A stretch of 64,000 bases of DNA from Nitrospiraceae bacterium. Its GTDB lineage: Bacteria > Nitrospirota > Thermodesulfovibrionia > Thermodesulfovibrionales > UBA1546. The notes under the pieces are model-generated. The model saw only the letters and a program-made list of their open reading frames with translations. It was not told the DNA's origin and made no database searches. The stretch lies in the NCBI GenBank assembly GCA_021373015.1, contig JAJFTJ010000021.1:1-64000 (forward strand), read 5' to 3'. The translations under genes and the position numbers were made by a program. Of the stretch, positions 7,395 through 16,627 are shown piece by piece (position 1 is the first letter of the stretch; each line of letters begins with the position of its first letter).

Positions 7395-8246
7395 TTAGTA
7401 AAATCCTTTTATTGTAGACTGCAATTTTGACAACTCAGGAACCTGCCTAACTAGCGTAGTATCTTTAATAGCAGAGATACGCTCTTCTAAAATTTGCCTG
7501 TTATTTTTATAAATAATTCCAATTGGGATTTTATCACTCCATTCTGCTGCTTTTTTAAAAGCCTCTGATTTATCAGATGAATTGTATTCAGGTTCTATGT
7601 GATAAACTCTTTTTCTATACCACTCATATGTGTTTATTTTGTTAAATGTGACGCATGGCTGCAAAATATCAACCAATGAAAATCCTTTGTGATTTATTGC
7701 TTCTTTAATTATTCCCTTAAGATGTTCCATATCGCCTGCAAAACTACGTGCAACAAAACTGCAGTCAAGAGCAATAGCTAAAGCAATAGGATTGAGCTGT
7801 TCTGAAAAGACACCGAATGGCTGGTTCTTTGTTCTCATGCCTTCCATGCTTGTCGGCGATGCCTGTCCTTTTGTAAGACCGTATATCTGATTGTTATGTA
7901 CAAAAAGTTTGACATTGATGTTTCTTCTGATTGCATGGATGAGATGATTTCCGCCTTCTCCATAGCAGTCTCCGTCGCCTGCAACAGCGATTACAAGCAT
8001 CTCATGATTTGCAAGTCTTATCCCTGTTGCCACAGGAAGTGTCCTTCCATGAAGTCCATTGAATGTATTGCATTTAAGATAATGCGGGAATTTGCCTGCC
8101 TGTCCTATTCCAGAGACAATAGTAAACTGATGCGGCTCGATACCAAGGTCAACCATTGCATTTTTAAATGCACTGAGTATGCCGAAATTGCCGCAGCCCA
8201 TACACCACGTTGGTGTCTGTCCTTTATAGTCTCCTAAGTTAACCAT
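7395..8246 (-). CDS. korB: 2-oxoacid:ferredoxin oxidoreductase, beta subunit
   Basis: The 283-residue subunit has the thiamine-diphosphate motif GDGDCYGEGGNH...NNQIYGLTKGQASPTS and cysteines for the 4Fe-4S cluster (WCMGCG at 14-19, a later KCN and QPC). It catalyses CoA-dependent oxidation or reductive carboxylation of a 2-oxoacid with ferredoxin. HGRTLPVATGIR is typical of the KorB/OforB group. The start overlaps the end of the alpha subunit gene by 8 bp, giving translational coupling. Whether the substrate is 2-oxoglutarate, 2-oxoisovalerate or pyruvate cannot be told from sequence alone. Confidence 0.92.
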   Translation of the reverse strand: MVNLGDYKGQTPTWCMGCGNFGILSAFKNAMVDLGIEPHQFTIVSGIGQAGKFPHYLKCNTFNGLHGRTLPVATGIRLANHEMLVIAVAGDGDCYGEGGNHLIHAIRRNINVKLFVHNNQIYGLTKGQASPTSMEGMRTKNQPFGVFSEQLNPIALAIALDCSFVARSFAGDMEHLKGIIKEAINHKGFSLVDILQPCVTFNKINTYEWYRKRVYHIEPEYNSSDKSEAFKKAAEWSDKIPIGIIYKNNRQILEERISAIKDTTLVRQVPELSKLQSTIKGFY

Positions 8247-9972
8247 TTGTATTTACCACTTTTTTATTTATATCTGAAACTAAACCATCTAGGGTGAACG
8301 GCCTTCCGTCAAACTTGTTAATCCTATTTTTGAAATCAAATCCTGTCTCTGTTCTCACAAGTTTTGCAAACTGACCAGTTGCATTATTTTCTATACAAAT
8401 ACTAATTTTTGCATTATTAAGAATTTTTAGATAATCGAATTTTTCTATTGAGGGGAAAGGATAAATCTCACTGAAATGCAGCATCGCAATCTTTTTGTTT
8501 TTTGAAATCCTGTCAACTGATTCCATTATAATTCCATATGTAGAGCCCCATCCGACAAGAACAATTTCAGGCTCAGGATTACCATAAAATAAAGGCGGTT
8601 CAATCTCATTTTTAATTAGAGGTACTTTTTTAAAAAGTCTTTTGTGTATCATCTTTATCCTTGTCTCAGCATCTTCAACAATATGTCCTTCTTCATCATG
8701 CTCATCACTGTCTGTAACAACAAGGTGTTTAGCATCACCCGGAACACCAAATGGCGATATTCCACTATCTGTAAATGCATGTCTCTTATATTCTTTCAAG
8801 CTTTTAAATGCATCAGCCCTGAGCCTGTAATCATTATATTTGATTCTTTTGAGATCAAATTCTTTAAATGTCCACTCGCAATCTGCAATATACTGATCAA
8901 AGAGTATAAATGCTGGAATCTGGTATTTATCTGAAATATCGAATGCCTTGTTTGTAAGATAAAACGCCTGCTCAGGTGTACCCGGAGCAAAAATTATTCT
9001 TGGGAATTCACCATGTGCAGCATTAAGAACAAACTGAAGTTCAGCCTGCTCTGTTCTTGTTGGAAATCCTGTTGCAGGTCCTGGTCTCTGTCCGAGTGCG
9101 ATAACAACAGGTGTTTCAGTCATTCCTGCAAGCGCCAGGCCTTCAATCATCAAAGCAAAACCACCGCCTGATGTGCCTGTCATTGAGCGAACACCTGCAA
9201 ATGAAGCCCCGAGAGCCATGTTTATTGCTGATATCTCGTCTTCTGCCTGTTCAACTATAATATTGTATTCAGCTTCCTTGTCAGCAATATAATTCATTAT
9301 TCCGGTTGAAGGCGTCATTGGATATGCTGAATAGAACTTGCAGCCAGAGCTTATTGCTCCAAGTGCAATTGCCTCGATCCCGTTTACAAGAATAAAAGGT
9401 TTGTTGTTAGTTTTTTTAATAAAAAAATTACACCTGCTGCAATTATTCTTTGCAAAATCATATCCTGCCTTTGCAGAGGCTACGTTACCCTTTACAATAT
9501 CTTCGCCTTTTTTGCTGAATGTTTCTTTTAAAAGTTCAAAAAGAATGCCGAGATCAAGTCTAAACATTCCGAGAACTGCACCAATTGCAACAGTATTAGC
9601 CATTATCTTGTTTTTGCTGTTTTGAACAGCCAGATCAACAAACGGTATATCAAGAAATTTTTGCTTTGAATATTTTTGTTTTAATATTGCTGAATCATAA
9701 ATGATATGACCGTCTTCAGAAACTTCAGGCTCATGAAATTTTAGGCTGTCCGCATCAAATACAATCAAAATATCAGTTTTGTCTCTTGAAGACATAACCG
9801 GAGCATCTGAAAATCTTATCTGGTAAAAATTATGTCCGCCCCTTATGCGGGATTCGTAATCCTGATGTGTAAAAACATGGAAGCCATATCTTGAGAATAC
9901 CTTGGCGAGAGTATCGCCAATTGTCTGTATCCCCTGACCAGCTTCTCCGCCAATTTTAATAGAGTAGTCCAT
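8239..9972 (-). CDS. korA: 2-oxoacid:ferredoxin oxidoreductase, fused gamma-alpha subunit
   Basis: At 577 residues this is the fused form. Residues 1-180 are the gamma domain (IGGEAGQGIQTIG at the start), and residues about 190-577 are the alpha pyrimidine-binding domain with YPMTPSTGIMNYIAD, EDEISAINMALGASFAGVRSMTGTSGGG and GQRPGPATGFPTRTEQAEL. The latter blocks are hallmarks of the KorA/OforA family. It pairs with the overlapping beta subunit gene. In anaerobes this enzyme serves the reductive TCA cycle or amino-acid oxidation. The ferritin-like gene lies 11 bp upstream on the same strand. Confidence 0.92.
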   Translation of the reverse strand: MDYSIKIGGEAGQGIQTIGDTLAKVFSRYGFHVFTHQDYESRIRGGHNFYQIRFSDAPVMSSRDKTDILIVFDADSLKFHEPEVSEDGHIIYDSAILKQKYSKQKFLDIPFVDLAVQNSKNKIMANTVAIGAVLGMFRLDLGILFELLKETFSKKGEDIVKGNVASAKAGYDFAKNNCSRCNFFIKKTNNKPFILVNGIEAIALGAISSGCKFYSAYPMTPSTGIMNYIADKEAEYNIIVEQAEDEISAINMALGASFAGVRSMTGTSGGGFALMIEGLALAGMTETPVVIALGQRPGPATGFPTRTEQAELQFVLNAAHGEFPRIIFAPGTPEQAFYLTNKAFDISDKYQIPAFILFDQYIADCEWTFKEFDLKRIKYNDYRLRADAFKSLKEYKRHAFTDSGISPFGVPGDAKHLVVTDSDEHDEEGHIVEDAETRIKMIHKRLFKKVPLIKNEIEPPLFYGNPEPEIVLVGWGSTYGIIMESVDRISKNKKIAMLHFSEIYPFPSIEKFDYLKILNNAKISICIENNATGQFAKLVRTETGFDFKNRINKFDGRPFTLDGLVSDINKKVVNTNG

Positions 9973-9983
9973 AAATGAAACTC

Positions 9984-10454
9984 TCAGTCCTCAAGACCTT
10001 CCTTGAATTTATTAAGCCATGTAATATGGGTTCTCTCTTCGTTTATAATCTCATCCACCACTTCTTTTTCTCTGATCCCGTCTCTTACTCCAATATAATA
10101 TAGCAGGGTTTCTTTTTCAAATCCTATTGCAAAATTAACAGCATCATTGACAGAATTAGTTTTTTTAAGAAAAGCAGTTGCCTTTTCCTCGCCAAGGAAA
10201 AAAGCCGATTCAACAACAGCCCTGAGATAATGTGAAACTTCTTCCCAGTTTTCAGGAGATTCATCTTTAACAAAATTCATTAAATCCTCGAACATTTTTT
10301 CATGTCTAAGCTCTTTAGAAGCAAGCGTTATAAAAAACTTTCTTGTTTCTTCGTTATCCTTAAATCTGTCTGCTAATGCAGTATAAAACTCATATCCTAG
10401 TTTCTCTGTCTGGACAGCCTGCTCAATAACCTCGCGTACAGAAAACATCATCAT
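9984..10454 (-). CDS. Ferritin-like (rubrerythrin-type) diiron protein
   Basis: The 156-residue all-helical protein has ferritin-like carboxylate/His motifs: EKLGYEFY (about 17-24), ELRHEKMF (48-55), GFEKETLLYYIGVRD and NEERTHITWL near the C-terminus. Together they make an ExxY / ExxH four-helix diiron site. The C-terminal rubredoxin domain of classical rubrerythrin is absent. The likely role is peroxide or oxygen defence, or iron handling, next to the oxygen-sensitive ferredoxin oxidoreductase with which it appears to be co-transcribed. Confidence 0.85.
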   Translation of the reverse strand: MMMFSVREVIEQAVQTEKLGYEFYTALADRFKDNEETRKFFITLASKELRHEKMFEDLMNFVKDESPENWEEVSHYLRAVVESAFFLGEEKATAFLKKTNSVNDAVNFAIGFEKETLLYYIGVRDGIREKEVVDEIINEERTHITWLNKFKEGLED

Positions 10455-10468
10455 AAGAATCTCCTTTA

Positions 10469-10801
10469 TTAAACTTTCAAATCGTTTACATCTTTAGTGG
10501 TGATTTTTCCATTCTCAACTAGGTGGGCGAGAAAAATAAGTCCGCCGCATGGCAATGCATTTTCGCTCCCTTGGGCAAAATCACAATCTTCTTTATAAAA
10601 TAAGCATTGAGGACATATATTTTCTGCAAGTTTTTTGATTGATTTTATTTTTTTTATATCAATCTGGCTCAAGACAGGAACATCATTAGATAAATTCATA
10701 AAATGCTTGGCGATACAGTAGCCAGTACAATAAACTTTTTTATCTTCTGATGGTTTGTAATAGGAACAGAACTTATTGCAAAAAATATCAATCTTGTTCA
10801 T
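10469..10801 (-). CDS. Cys-rich hypothetical protein
   Basis: This 110-residue protein is not one I recognise. It has ten cysteines in two groups: CNKFC...CTGYC in the first 30 residues, and CPQC...EDC with ALPCGG near 63-85. The pattern could hold one or two metal ions or an iron-sulfur cluster. There are no membrane segments. The gene is the first of a four-gene minus-strand run with the ferritin-like gene (14 bp apart) and korAB, suggesting a redox or metal-binding partner of that set. The ATG is followed directly by a divergent radical SAM gene 43 bp away. Confidence 0.65.
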   Translation of the reverse strand: MNKIDIFCNKFCSYYKPSEDKKVYCTGYCIAKHFMNLSNDVPVLSQIDIKKIKSIKKLAENICPQCLFYKEDCDFAQGSENALPCGGLIFLAHLVENGKITTKDVNDLKV

Positions 10802-10832
10802 AATCTAATCATAGCAAAAATAAGTTGTGTTG

Positions 10833-10838
10833 TATAAT
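10833..10838 (+). promoter_or_regulatory. Consensus -10 box 6 bp before the radical SAM start
   Basis: A perfect TATAAT is followed by 6 bases and then the ATG of the radical SAM gene at 10845, with no Shine-Dalgarno sequence. A start of transcription at or very near the ATG is implied, i.e. a leaderless mRNA. No clear -35 box is visible. Confidence 0.5.
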
Positions 10839-10844
10839 TAAAAT

Positions 10845-11984
10845 ATGGGCTTGCACCTAACCGGACATTCTGTTTTGAAGCAACTCGAAAAACCCTCAGT
10901 CTACAACATAAAAAATGATGACCTTTATGAATTGGATCATGAGTCGTTTGAATTTTTAAGAAAATGTTCATCTGAACATGGATGTGATTTTGAGAATGAA
11001 GAATTCATAAACTACTGCATAAATGAAAATATTTTAACTAAAACTAAGACATGGAAGAATCATCCTGAAATTAAACAGTCTCCAATACCATCACTTAGAT
11101 ATCTAGAGTTACAGATTACTGACAGCTGCAATCTGCGGTGCAAACACTGCTATATTGAAAAACCAGATTCCATGGAACTTTCAACTCATCAAATTAAAAA
11201 AATATTACATGAGTTTCAGAAAATGCAGGGGCTAAGAGTTCTTATAACCGGAGGCGAGCCGCTGATCCATAGTAATTTTGACACGATTAATGATCTTCTC
11301 CCTGATTTCAGAATAAGAAAAGTACTTTTTTCTAATGGACTCTTAATCAGTAAAAAAATTCTCTCAAAACTTAATGTCGAAGAAATCCAGATAAGCATTG
11401 ATGGGCTTGAAAGCGGACATGATGCCCTTAGAGGAAAGGGAACATTTAAAAAAGCCTTTAACGCTTTAGAACTTGTGCTTAATCATGGATTAGATGCTTC
11501 AGTTTCAACAATGGCGCACTCTAAAAATCTTGGTGATTTTGATGAAATGCATAGATTATTTACAAAGATAGGAATAAAAGAATGGACAGTTGATGTGCCA
11601 TGCATAACAGGCAGACTGCAGAAATCCAGCGAGTTTTATATTTCTCCTGAAAAAGGCGGAAAATATCTTAGTTATGGTTATGGAGCGGGTCTTCATTCAA
11701 GCGAATCAGGATATGGATGTGGTCTGCACCTGATGTCAATAACAGCCGCAGGCAGCATTTCAAAATGCACTTTTTATTCTGCTGATCCAGTTGGTAAAAT
11801 TGATGACGGACTGGAAAAATGCTGGAAAAGAATTAAACCAATAATACTGGGATCTCTTCAATGCAATTGTGAATTTATAGAGACTTGCAGAGGTGGGTGC
11901 AGATACAGAGCAGAACTCTTTGGAAATGCTTTGGGAAAAGATCCGTACAGATGCGCTCTTTATATTGGATCACAACCTGCCTGA
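10845..11984 (+). CDS. Radical SAM/SPASM-domain protein
   Basis: The 379-residue protein has an N-terminal PqqD-like or leader segment (about 1-80), the radical SAM cluster motif CNLRCKHC (about 98-105), the SAM-binding GGEP (about 131-134) and a C-terminal SPASM region with many cysteines (CGLH...SKCTF...LQCNCEFIETCRGGCRYR...YRC), enough for auxiliary 4Fe-4S clusters. Such proteins modify peptides or act as maturases for redox enzymes. No precursor peptide or tailoring partner is visible nearby: the upstream gene is divergent, and the 3' end overlaps a convergent gene by 15 bp. The substrate is unknown. Confidence 0.88.
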   Translation: MGLHLTGHSVLKQLEKPSVYNIKNDDLYELDHESFEFLRKCSSEHGCDFENEEFINYCINENILTKTKTWKNHPEIKQSPIPSLRYLELQITDSCNLRCKHCYIEKPDSMELSTHQIKKILHEFQKMQGLRVLITGGEPLIHSNFDTINDLLPDFRIRKVLFSNGLLISKKILSKLNVEEIQISIDGLESGHDALRGKGTFKKAFNALELVLNHGLDASVSTMAHSKNLGDFDEMHRLFTKIGIKEWTVDVPCITGRLQKSSEFYISPEKGGKYLSYGYGAGLHSSESGYGCGLHLMSITAAGSISKCTFYSADPVGKIDDGLEKCWKRIKPIILGSLQCNCEFIETCRGGCRYRAELFGNALGKDPYRCALYIGSQPA

Positions 11985-13673
11985 TTTCAAGATAGAAATA
12001 ACAAGCCAGATTCCAAAAAGAAATGCAAAAATAAAAGCTAGAGTGCCTGGAATAGAAAAACCTGAAATTTCTGGGCCAACATGGAATGCATGCATAATTG
12101 ATGAACTCAGGATTATTGCACTGACAACAAGACTGAATGATATTCTATTTGTTGACTTATCCATGTCTTTTATAAATTTATCAAAGTCTGTATGTGTAAG
12201 CTTTACATGAATATCATCTTTCAGAATTTTTCTCATCAGATGTTTTAACTGACGAGGGAAAAGAGCAATAAAATCTGCGAATTCTTCGATATTGTTTTTT
12301 GTTTTTTCAAATATCCTTGAAGCGCTTATTTTTGTCTTTACAAATTTTATTGCATAGGGCTCTGCTGCCACGGCAAGATTAAAATCAGGGTCTAATTCTC
12401 TGCCGAGATATTCCAGAACAAGCATTGTCTTATTAACAAGCAAGAAATCTGAAGGCATTTTAATTTTGTGCTTTATTGCAATATGCAAAATAGCATCCAT
12501 ATACTGAGAAAAATTCAACTGGCCTACTGTAGTCTCATAAAGAGGCTCGGCAAATTCAACGATATCCGTTTTGAAATCTTTTTTAAAAGCAAAAACATCC
12601 ACATCATCGGGCACAAGTCCCATTTCAATATACTGATCAACAAGCTTGTCAAAATTTTTATTAATTAAAAATATGACTGTATCTGCCATATGTTCTCTGA
12701 GCTCAGTGCTAATGCTGCCGACAATACCAAAATCCATAAAACCTATCTGTCCAGAAGGCATTGCAAAAATATTGCCGGGATGAGGATCTGCATGAAAGAA
12801 ACCGTCTTCAAAAACCATCTTGAAATATGCATCAACGCCAATTTTTGTAAGATTTTTTTTATCCAATCCCATCCTATCGATCGACTCTATATCATCTATC
12901 TTTGCGCCGTTTATTTTTTCCATTACCAGAATTTTTTCTGTAATATACTTGCTATATAACTTAGGGAAATAAACATCCTTATTGCCTTGGAAATTCTTTG
13001 TAAACTTCAAACAATTTTTTGCCTCTTCGCAGAAATCAATTTCTTTTCTGATTGTTTTTGCGAATTCTCCTACAATCCCTACAGGATTGAAAAATCTGCT
13101 TTCAGGAAAATGTCTGTCTAATAGTTGTGCAATGGCATTTAGTATATTTATATCGGTTTCTATCTGTTCTCTTATGTCAGGTCTCTGAACTTTTATTACA
13201 ACATCGCTTCCGTCAAAAAGTTTTCCATGATGAACCTGTGCAATAGATGCCGCAGCAATAGGATTTTCATTAAATTCAGAGAAAATTTTATTCAGAGGCA
13301 GCCCTGTTTCTTCTTCTATGATTCTTTTTACCTGTTCACACGAAAATGGAGGAACTCTATCCTGAAGTTTTTTGAATTCATTCGCGTATCTGGTAGTAAT
13401 CAGATCCGGTCTTGATGACAGCAATTGACCTAGTTTTATAAAACTAGGTCCAAGTTCTGCAAAAGCCATCCTGAGCCGTTCAGGAACAGTGAGAACCTTA
13501 GGTTCAGGCCATCTGCCAAAAGTCTTGAGTCTTTTTATAATAGGGATGAACTTATGCAGACGAATCTGATCGATTAAATAACCAAATTCATATTTGAGGA
13601 AGACATTTACTATTTGTTTTAATCTTTTGAAGGTTCTGTATCTTCTTCCAAATTTCAAAAAACTTAAAGGCAT
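11970..13673 (-). CDS. ubiB: ABC1/UbiB-family atypical kinase
   Basis: The 567-residue protein contains the family motifs in order: FIKLGQLLSSRPDL (KxGQ), the alanine-rich PIAAASIAQVHHG loop, VVIKVQRP with the catalytic Lys, HADPHPGN and GFMDFG. Two hydrophobic helices close the C-terminus at about 515-560. UbiB-type ATPases support biosynthesis of ubiquinone or other polyprenyl lipids at the membrane. Length is normal. It follows the phasin-like gene by 12 bp, and its last 15 bases overlap the convergent radical SAM gene. Because the quinone type is unknown, the ubiB name marks the family rather than a proven role. Confidence 0.88.
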   Translation of the reverse strand: MPLSFLKFGRRYRTFKRLKQIVNVFLKYEFGYLIDQIRLHKFIPIIKRLKTFGRWPEPKVLTVPERLRMAFAELGPSFIKLGQLLSSRPDLITTRYANEFKKLQDRVPPFSCEQVKRIIEEETGLPLNKIFSEFNENPIAAASIAQVHHGKLFDGSDVVIKVQRPDIREQIETDINILNAIAQLLDRHFPESRFFNPVGIVGEFAKTIRKEIDFCEEAKNCLKFTKNFQGNKDVYFPKLYSKYITEKILVMEKINGAKIDDIESIDRMGLDKKNLTKIGVDAYFKMVFEDGFFHADPHPGNIFAMPSGQIGFMDFGIVGSISTELREHMADTVIFLINKNFDKLVDQYIEMGLVPDDVDVFAFKKDFKTDIVEFAEPLYETTVGQLNFSQYMDAILHIAIKHKIKMPSDFLLVNKTMLVLEYLGRELDPDFNLAVAAEPYAIKFVKTKISASRIFEKTKNNIEEFADFIALFPRQLKHLMRKILKDDIHVKLTHTDFDKFIKDMDKSTNRISFSLVVSAIILSSSIMHAFHVGPEISGFSIPGTLAFIFAFLFGIWLVISILKSGRL

Positions 13674-13685
13674 TTATAATCCTTT

Positions 13686-13994
13686 CTATTTCTCTGCATC
13701 CTCAAGTTTTTTTATTCTATTCGAAAGCTGATGAATTTTTTTGTTAACAGCTTCAATGTCATCTTTTGTCGGGATATTCATTTTTTCAAGCCCCTTTGCC
13801 ATCAAGTCAGAAAATGTCTTTGAAAGGTCTTCAGCCCCCTTCCCTGCTTTGTCAGTCCATTCCTTCACTATTTTTGCACCTTGTGATTCACTTAACTCAC
13901 CTTTTTTAATTAGTTCTTCTACAAACTCCTGAAGCTTCAACTGCATACCAAAACCTGCAAGCATCGCATCTCTTACCGATTCAAAAAATGTCAT
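13686..13994 (-). CDS. Phasin-like coiled-coil protein
   Basis: A 102-residue soluble protein with an N-terminal amphipathic helix (FFESVRDAMLAGFGMQLKLQEFVEELIKKGELSE) and a C-terminal heptad-rich helix (about 70-100). This is the arrangement of the phasin / polyhydroxyalkanoate-granule-associated family and of small UbiK-like accessory proteins. The start ATG overlaps the alaS stop (ATGA). Lying directly before the UbiB-family gene, it may act as a partner of that kinase, by analogy to UbiK. That is inference. Confidence 0.65.
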   Translation of the reverse strand: MTFFESVRDAMLAGFGMQLKLQEFVEELIKKGELSESQGAKIVKEWTDKAGKGAEDLSKTFSDLMAKGLEKMNIPTKDDIEAVNKKIHQLSNRIKKLEDAEK

Positions 13995-16627
13995 TTAATT
14001 CCTCCTTTCTTAATAAAATCATATACTGATTCAAGCGCGCTGTCCAGTTTATCTATGACTTTTGTTCCACCCTCTGCCATTTCAGGTTTCCCGCCCCCTC
14101 TTCCGTCTGCAAGCTTAGAAACCTCTTTGAGTATCAGCCCAGCGTTAAATTTGTCTGCAAGATCTTTTGTTACCATCGAGATAAGAGCTGCCTCGCCGTC
14201 TTTTACAGAGGCAAGCACAATTACGCCTGAATCTAGTTTCTCTTTAAGATTATCTGCAAGAAGTCTGATATCTTTTTTTTCAAGTCCGTCTATTCTGCAC
14301 GAAATAACCTTAACCCCATTGATATTCTTTACATTTTTCAAAAGGTCTGAAGAACTTTCATGTACTTCCTTGCCCTTATATCTATCTATCTCTTTCTCAA
14401 GTTCTTTTATCTGCGATAATAATTTTTCTATTTTTTCAGAGGGTTTTTCTGTCTTTAGCATCTGATTAATTTTCTGAAGTTCATTAGCTTTATCTCTGAA
14501 ATATTCGTTTGCATTCGTACCTGTAAGCGCTTCTATTCTTCTTATTCCAGAAGCAACGCTTCCTTCTGATGCTATTACAAATGTTCCTATGTCACCGGTA
14601 GCCTTGCAATGAGTGCCTCCGCAGAGTTCGGAGCTGAATCCAGGCACACTGACAACTCTTACTGTATCGCCGTATTTTTCGCCAAAAAGAGCAGTAGCTC
14701 CAGAGGCAATAGCTTTTTTTATGTCTGTGATCGTAAGGTTTAAATCTATATTCTCCAATATCTTATGATTCACCATATCTTCTATATCTCTTATCTCATT
14801 GTCGTCAATGGATGAGAAATGCGTAAAATCAAATCTCAGCCTGTAAGGATCAACCAGCGAACCTGCCTGTTTTACATGTTCGCCTACTATGTTTTTCATT
14901 GCAGCATGCAATAGGTGGGTTGCAGTGTGATTGCGCATTATTGCTTTTCTTCTTTCGCTGTCAACAATGCAATTCACCTTATCCCAGACTTTCAAGCTGC
15001 CGTCCTTTATTTTTATTACATGAGAATGAAGACCTTCTACAACTTTTTTTGTATCAATAACAGATGTCTTAGTTTTTTCAGATGTTATCTCTCCTGTATC
15101 TCCAACCTGACCGCCTGATTCGCCATAAAAAGGCGTCTTATCAAGAAAAACCTCGACCTCTTCTCCCTTGAATGCCTCTTTTATAATCTTGCCTTTTTTA
15201 AGTATCGCCTTGACCACAGATTCAGACTGCATTGTGTCATATCCCAAAAATTCAGTCTTGCCTGTCTCAGAAAGAAGTTCTTTATAAATTGATGCAACAG
15301 CTTCTTCTTCGCCAACCCATGAAGCCCTGGCTCTTTCCCTCTGCATCTCCATTTCTTTATGAAAACCTTCTTCATCAAACAAAAAATCATTGTCATGTGC
15401 TATATCACGTGCAAGGTCAACAGGGAAACCGTATGTATCATAAAGTTTGAATATCTCTTCACCGGGGATTGATTTGAGCCCTGATTTTTTTGCATTAGCA
15501 ATAACATCATCCATAATTTTCATGCCCTGTTCGAGTGTTCTTGAAAATCTTTCTTCCTCGAGAGTAAGAATCTTTGACGTCCTTTTATTTTCATCAACAA
15601 TCTCAGGGTAGAAATCGCGCATTGATTCAACAAGCGGGTCGATGAATCTGGAAAGCACAGGTTCGTGCATACCAAGAAGTTTCGCATGTCTTGATGCCCT
15701 TCTGATAATCCTCCTTAAAACATATCCTCTTCCTTCATTTGAAGGCATCAGACCTTCAGAGATAAGGAATGTTATTGCCCTTATATGATCAGCAATCACC
15801 CTCATTGAAGCATCTGTATCAACACTCTTACCGTAGTTAATATTTGCCCTTGCAGCTATCTCTGATATTATAGGCATGAATAAATCTGTATCAAAATTAT
15901 TTGTCTTTGACTGCAGAACTGCAGAAATTCTCTCAAGCCCCATTCCCGTATCAATGCTTGGTTTTGGTAAAGGTGTCAGCCTGCCTGATTCATCCCTGTT
16001 AAACTGCATAAACACAAGATTCCAAAGCTCAAGATATCTGTCACAGTCACATCCAACACTACATTCCGATTTTCCACAGCCAAGTTTCTCTCCCTGGTCG
16101 ATTATAATCTCTGAGCATGGGCCGCATGGGCCTGTGTCTCCCATCTGCCAAAAATTATCTTTTGCGCCAAGTTTCACAATCTTTTGTTTAGGGATTTCAG
16201 TCAGATCCGCCCATAAATTTGCAGCTTCATCATCTTCTTCGTAAACAGAAACCCAGAGTTTGTCTTTGGGAAGTTTATACCATTCTGTCAGCAGTTCCCA
16301 TGCAAAAATTATGGCATCTTTCTTAAAGTAATCTCCGAAAGAAAAGTTTCCCAGCATCTCGAAAAATGTATGATGTCTTGCAGTATGCCCTACATTTTCA
16401 AGATCATTGTGCTTGCCTCCAGCTCTTAGACATTTCTGGGATGATACTGCTCTGACATAATCTCTTTTTTCTTCGCCAAGAAAAACAGATTTGAATTGAA
16501 CCATCCCTGCATTTGTGAAAAAAAGTGTAGGGTCGTTCTTGGGGATTAAAGAAGCGCTTTTTAATTTCTTGTGCTTTTTTGACTCAAAATAATCAAGAAA
16601 TGTCTTTCTTACCTCACTGCTTTTCAA
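13991..16627 (-). CDS. alaS: Alanyl-tRNA synthetase
   Basis: This 878-residue protein is full length. The class II catalytic core is at the N-terminus (FFTNAGMVQFK, HHTFFEMLGNFSFGDYF, RYLELWNLVFMQFNR), followed by the tRNA-recognition helices, the editing domain with HTATHLLHAAM and the second zinc-site motif CGGTHC, and the C-terminal coiled coil and C-Ala domain with GRGGGKPEMAEGG. It charges tRNA-Ala and removes mischarged Ser or Gly. It overlaps the preceding lipoprotein gene by 4 bp, within a long minus-strand housekeeping run. Confidence 0.98.
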   Translation of the reverse strand: MKSSEVRKTFLDYFESKKHKKLKSASLIPKNDPTLFFTNAGMVQFKSVFLGEEKRDYVRAVSSQKCLRAGGKHNDLENVGHTARHHTFFEMLGNFSFGDYFKKDAIIFAWELLTEWYKLPKDKLWVSVYEEDDEAANLWADLTEIPKQKIVKLGAKDNFWQMGDTGPCGPCSEIIIDQGEKLGCGKSECSVGCDCDRYLELWNLVFMQFNRDESGRLTPLPKPSIDTGMGLERISAVLQSKTNNFDTDLFMPIISEIAARANINYGKSVDTDASMRVIADHIRAITFLISEGLMPSNEGRGYVLRRIIRRASRHAKLLGMHEPVLSRFIDPLVESMRDFYPEIVDENKRTSKILTLEEERFSRTLEQGMKIMDDVIANAKKSGLKSIPGEEIFKLYDTYGFPVDLARDIAHDNDFLFDEEGFHKEMEMQRERARASWVGEEEAVASIYKELLSETGKTEFLGYDTMQSESVVKAILKKGKIIKEAFKGEEVEVFLDKTPFYGESGGQVGDTGEITSEKTKTSVIDTKKVVEGLHSHVIKIKDGSLKVWDKVNCIVDSERRKAIMRNHTATHLLHAAMKNIVGEHVKQAGSLVDPYRLRFDFTHFSSIDDNEIRDIEDMVNHKILENIDLNLTITDIKKAIASGATALFGEKYGDTVRVVSVPGFSSELCGGTHCKATGDIGTFVIASEGSVASGIRRIEALTGTNANEYFRDKANELQKINQMLKTEKPSEKIEKLLSQIKELEKEIDRYKGKEVHESSSDLLKNVKNINGVKVISCRIDGLEKKDIRLLADNLKEKLDSGVIVLASVKDGEAALISMVTKDLADKFNAGLILKEVSKLADGRGGGKPEMAEGGTKVIDKLDSALESVYDFIKKGGIK

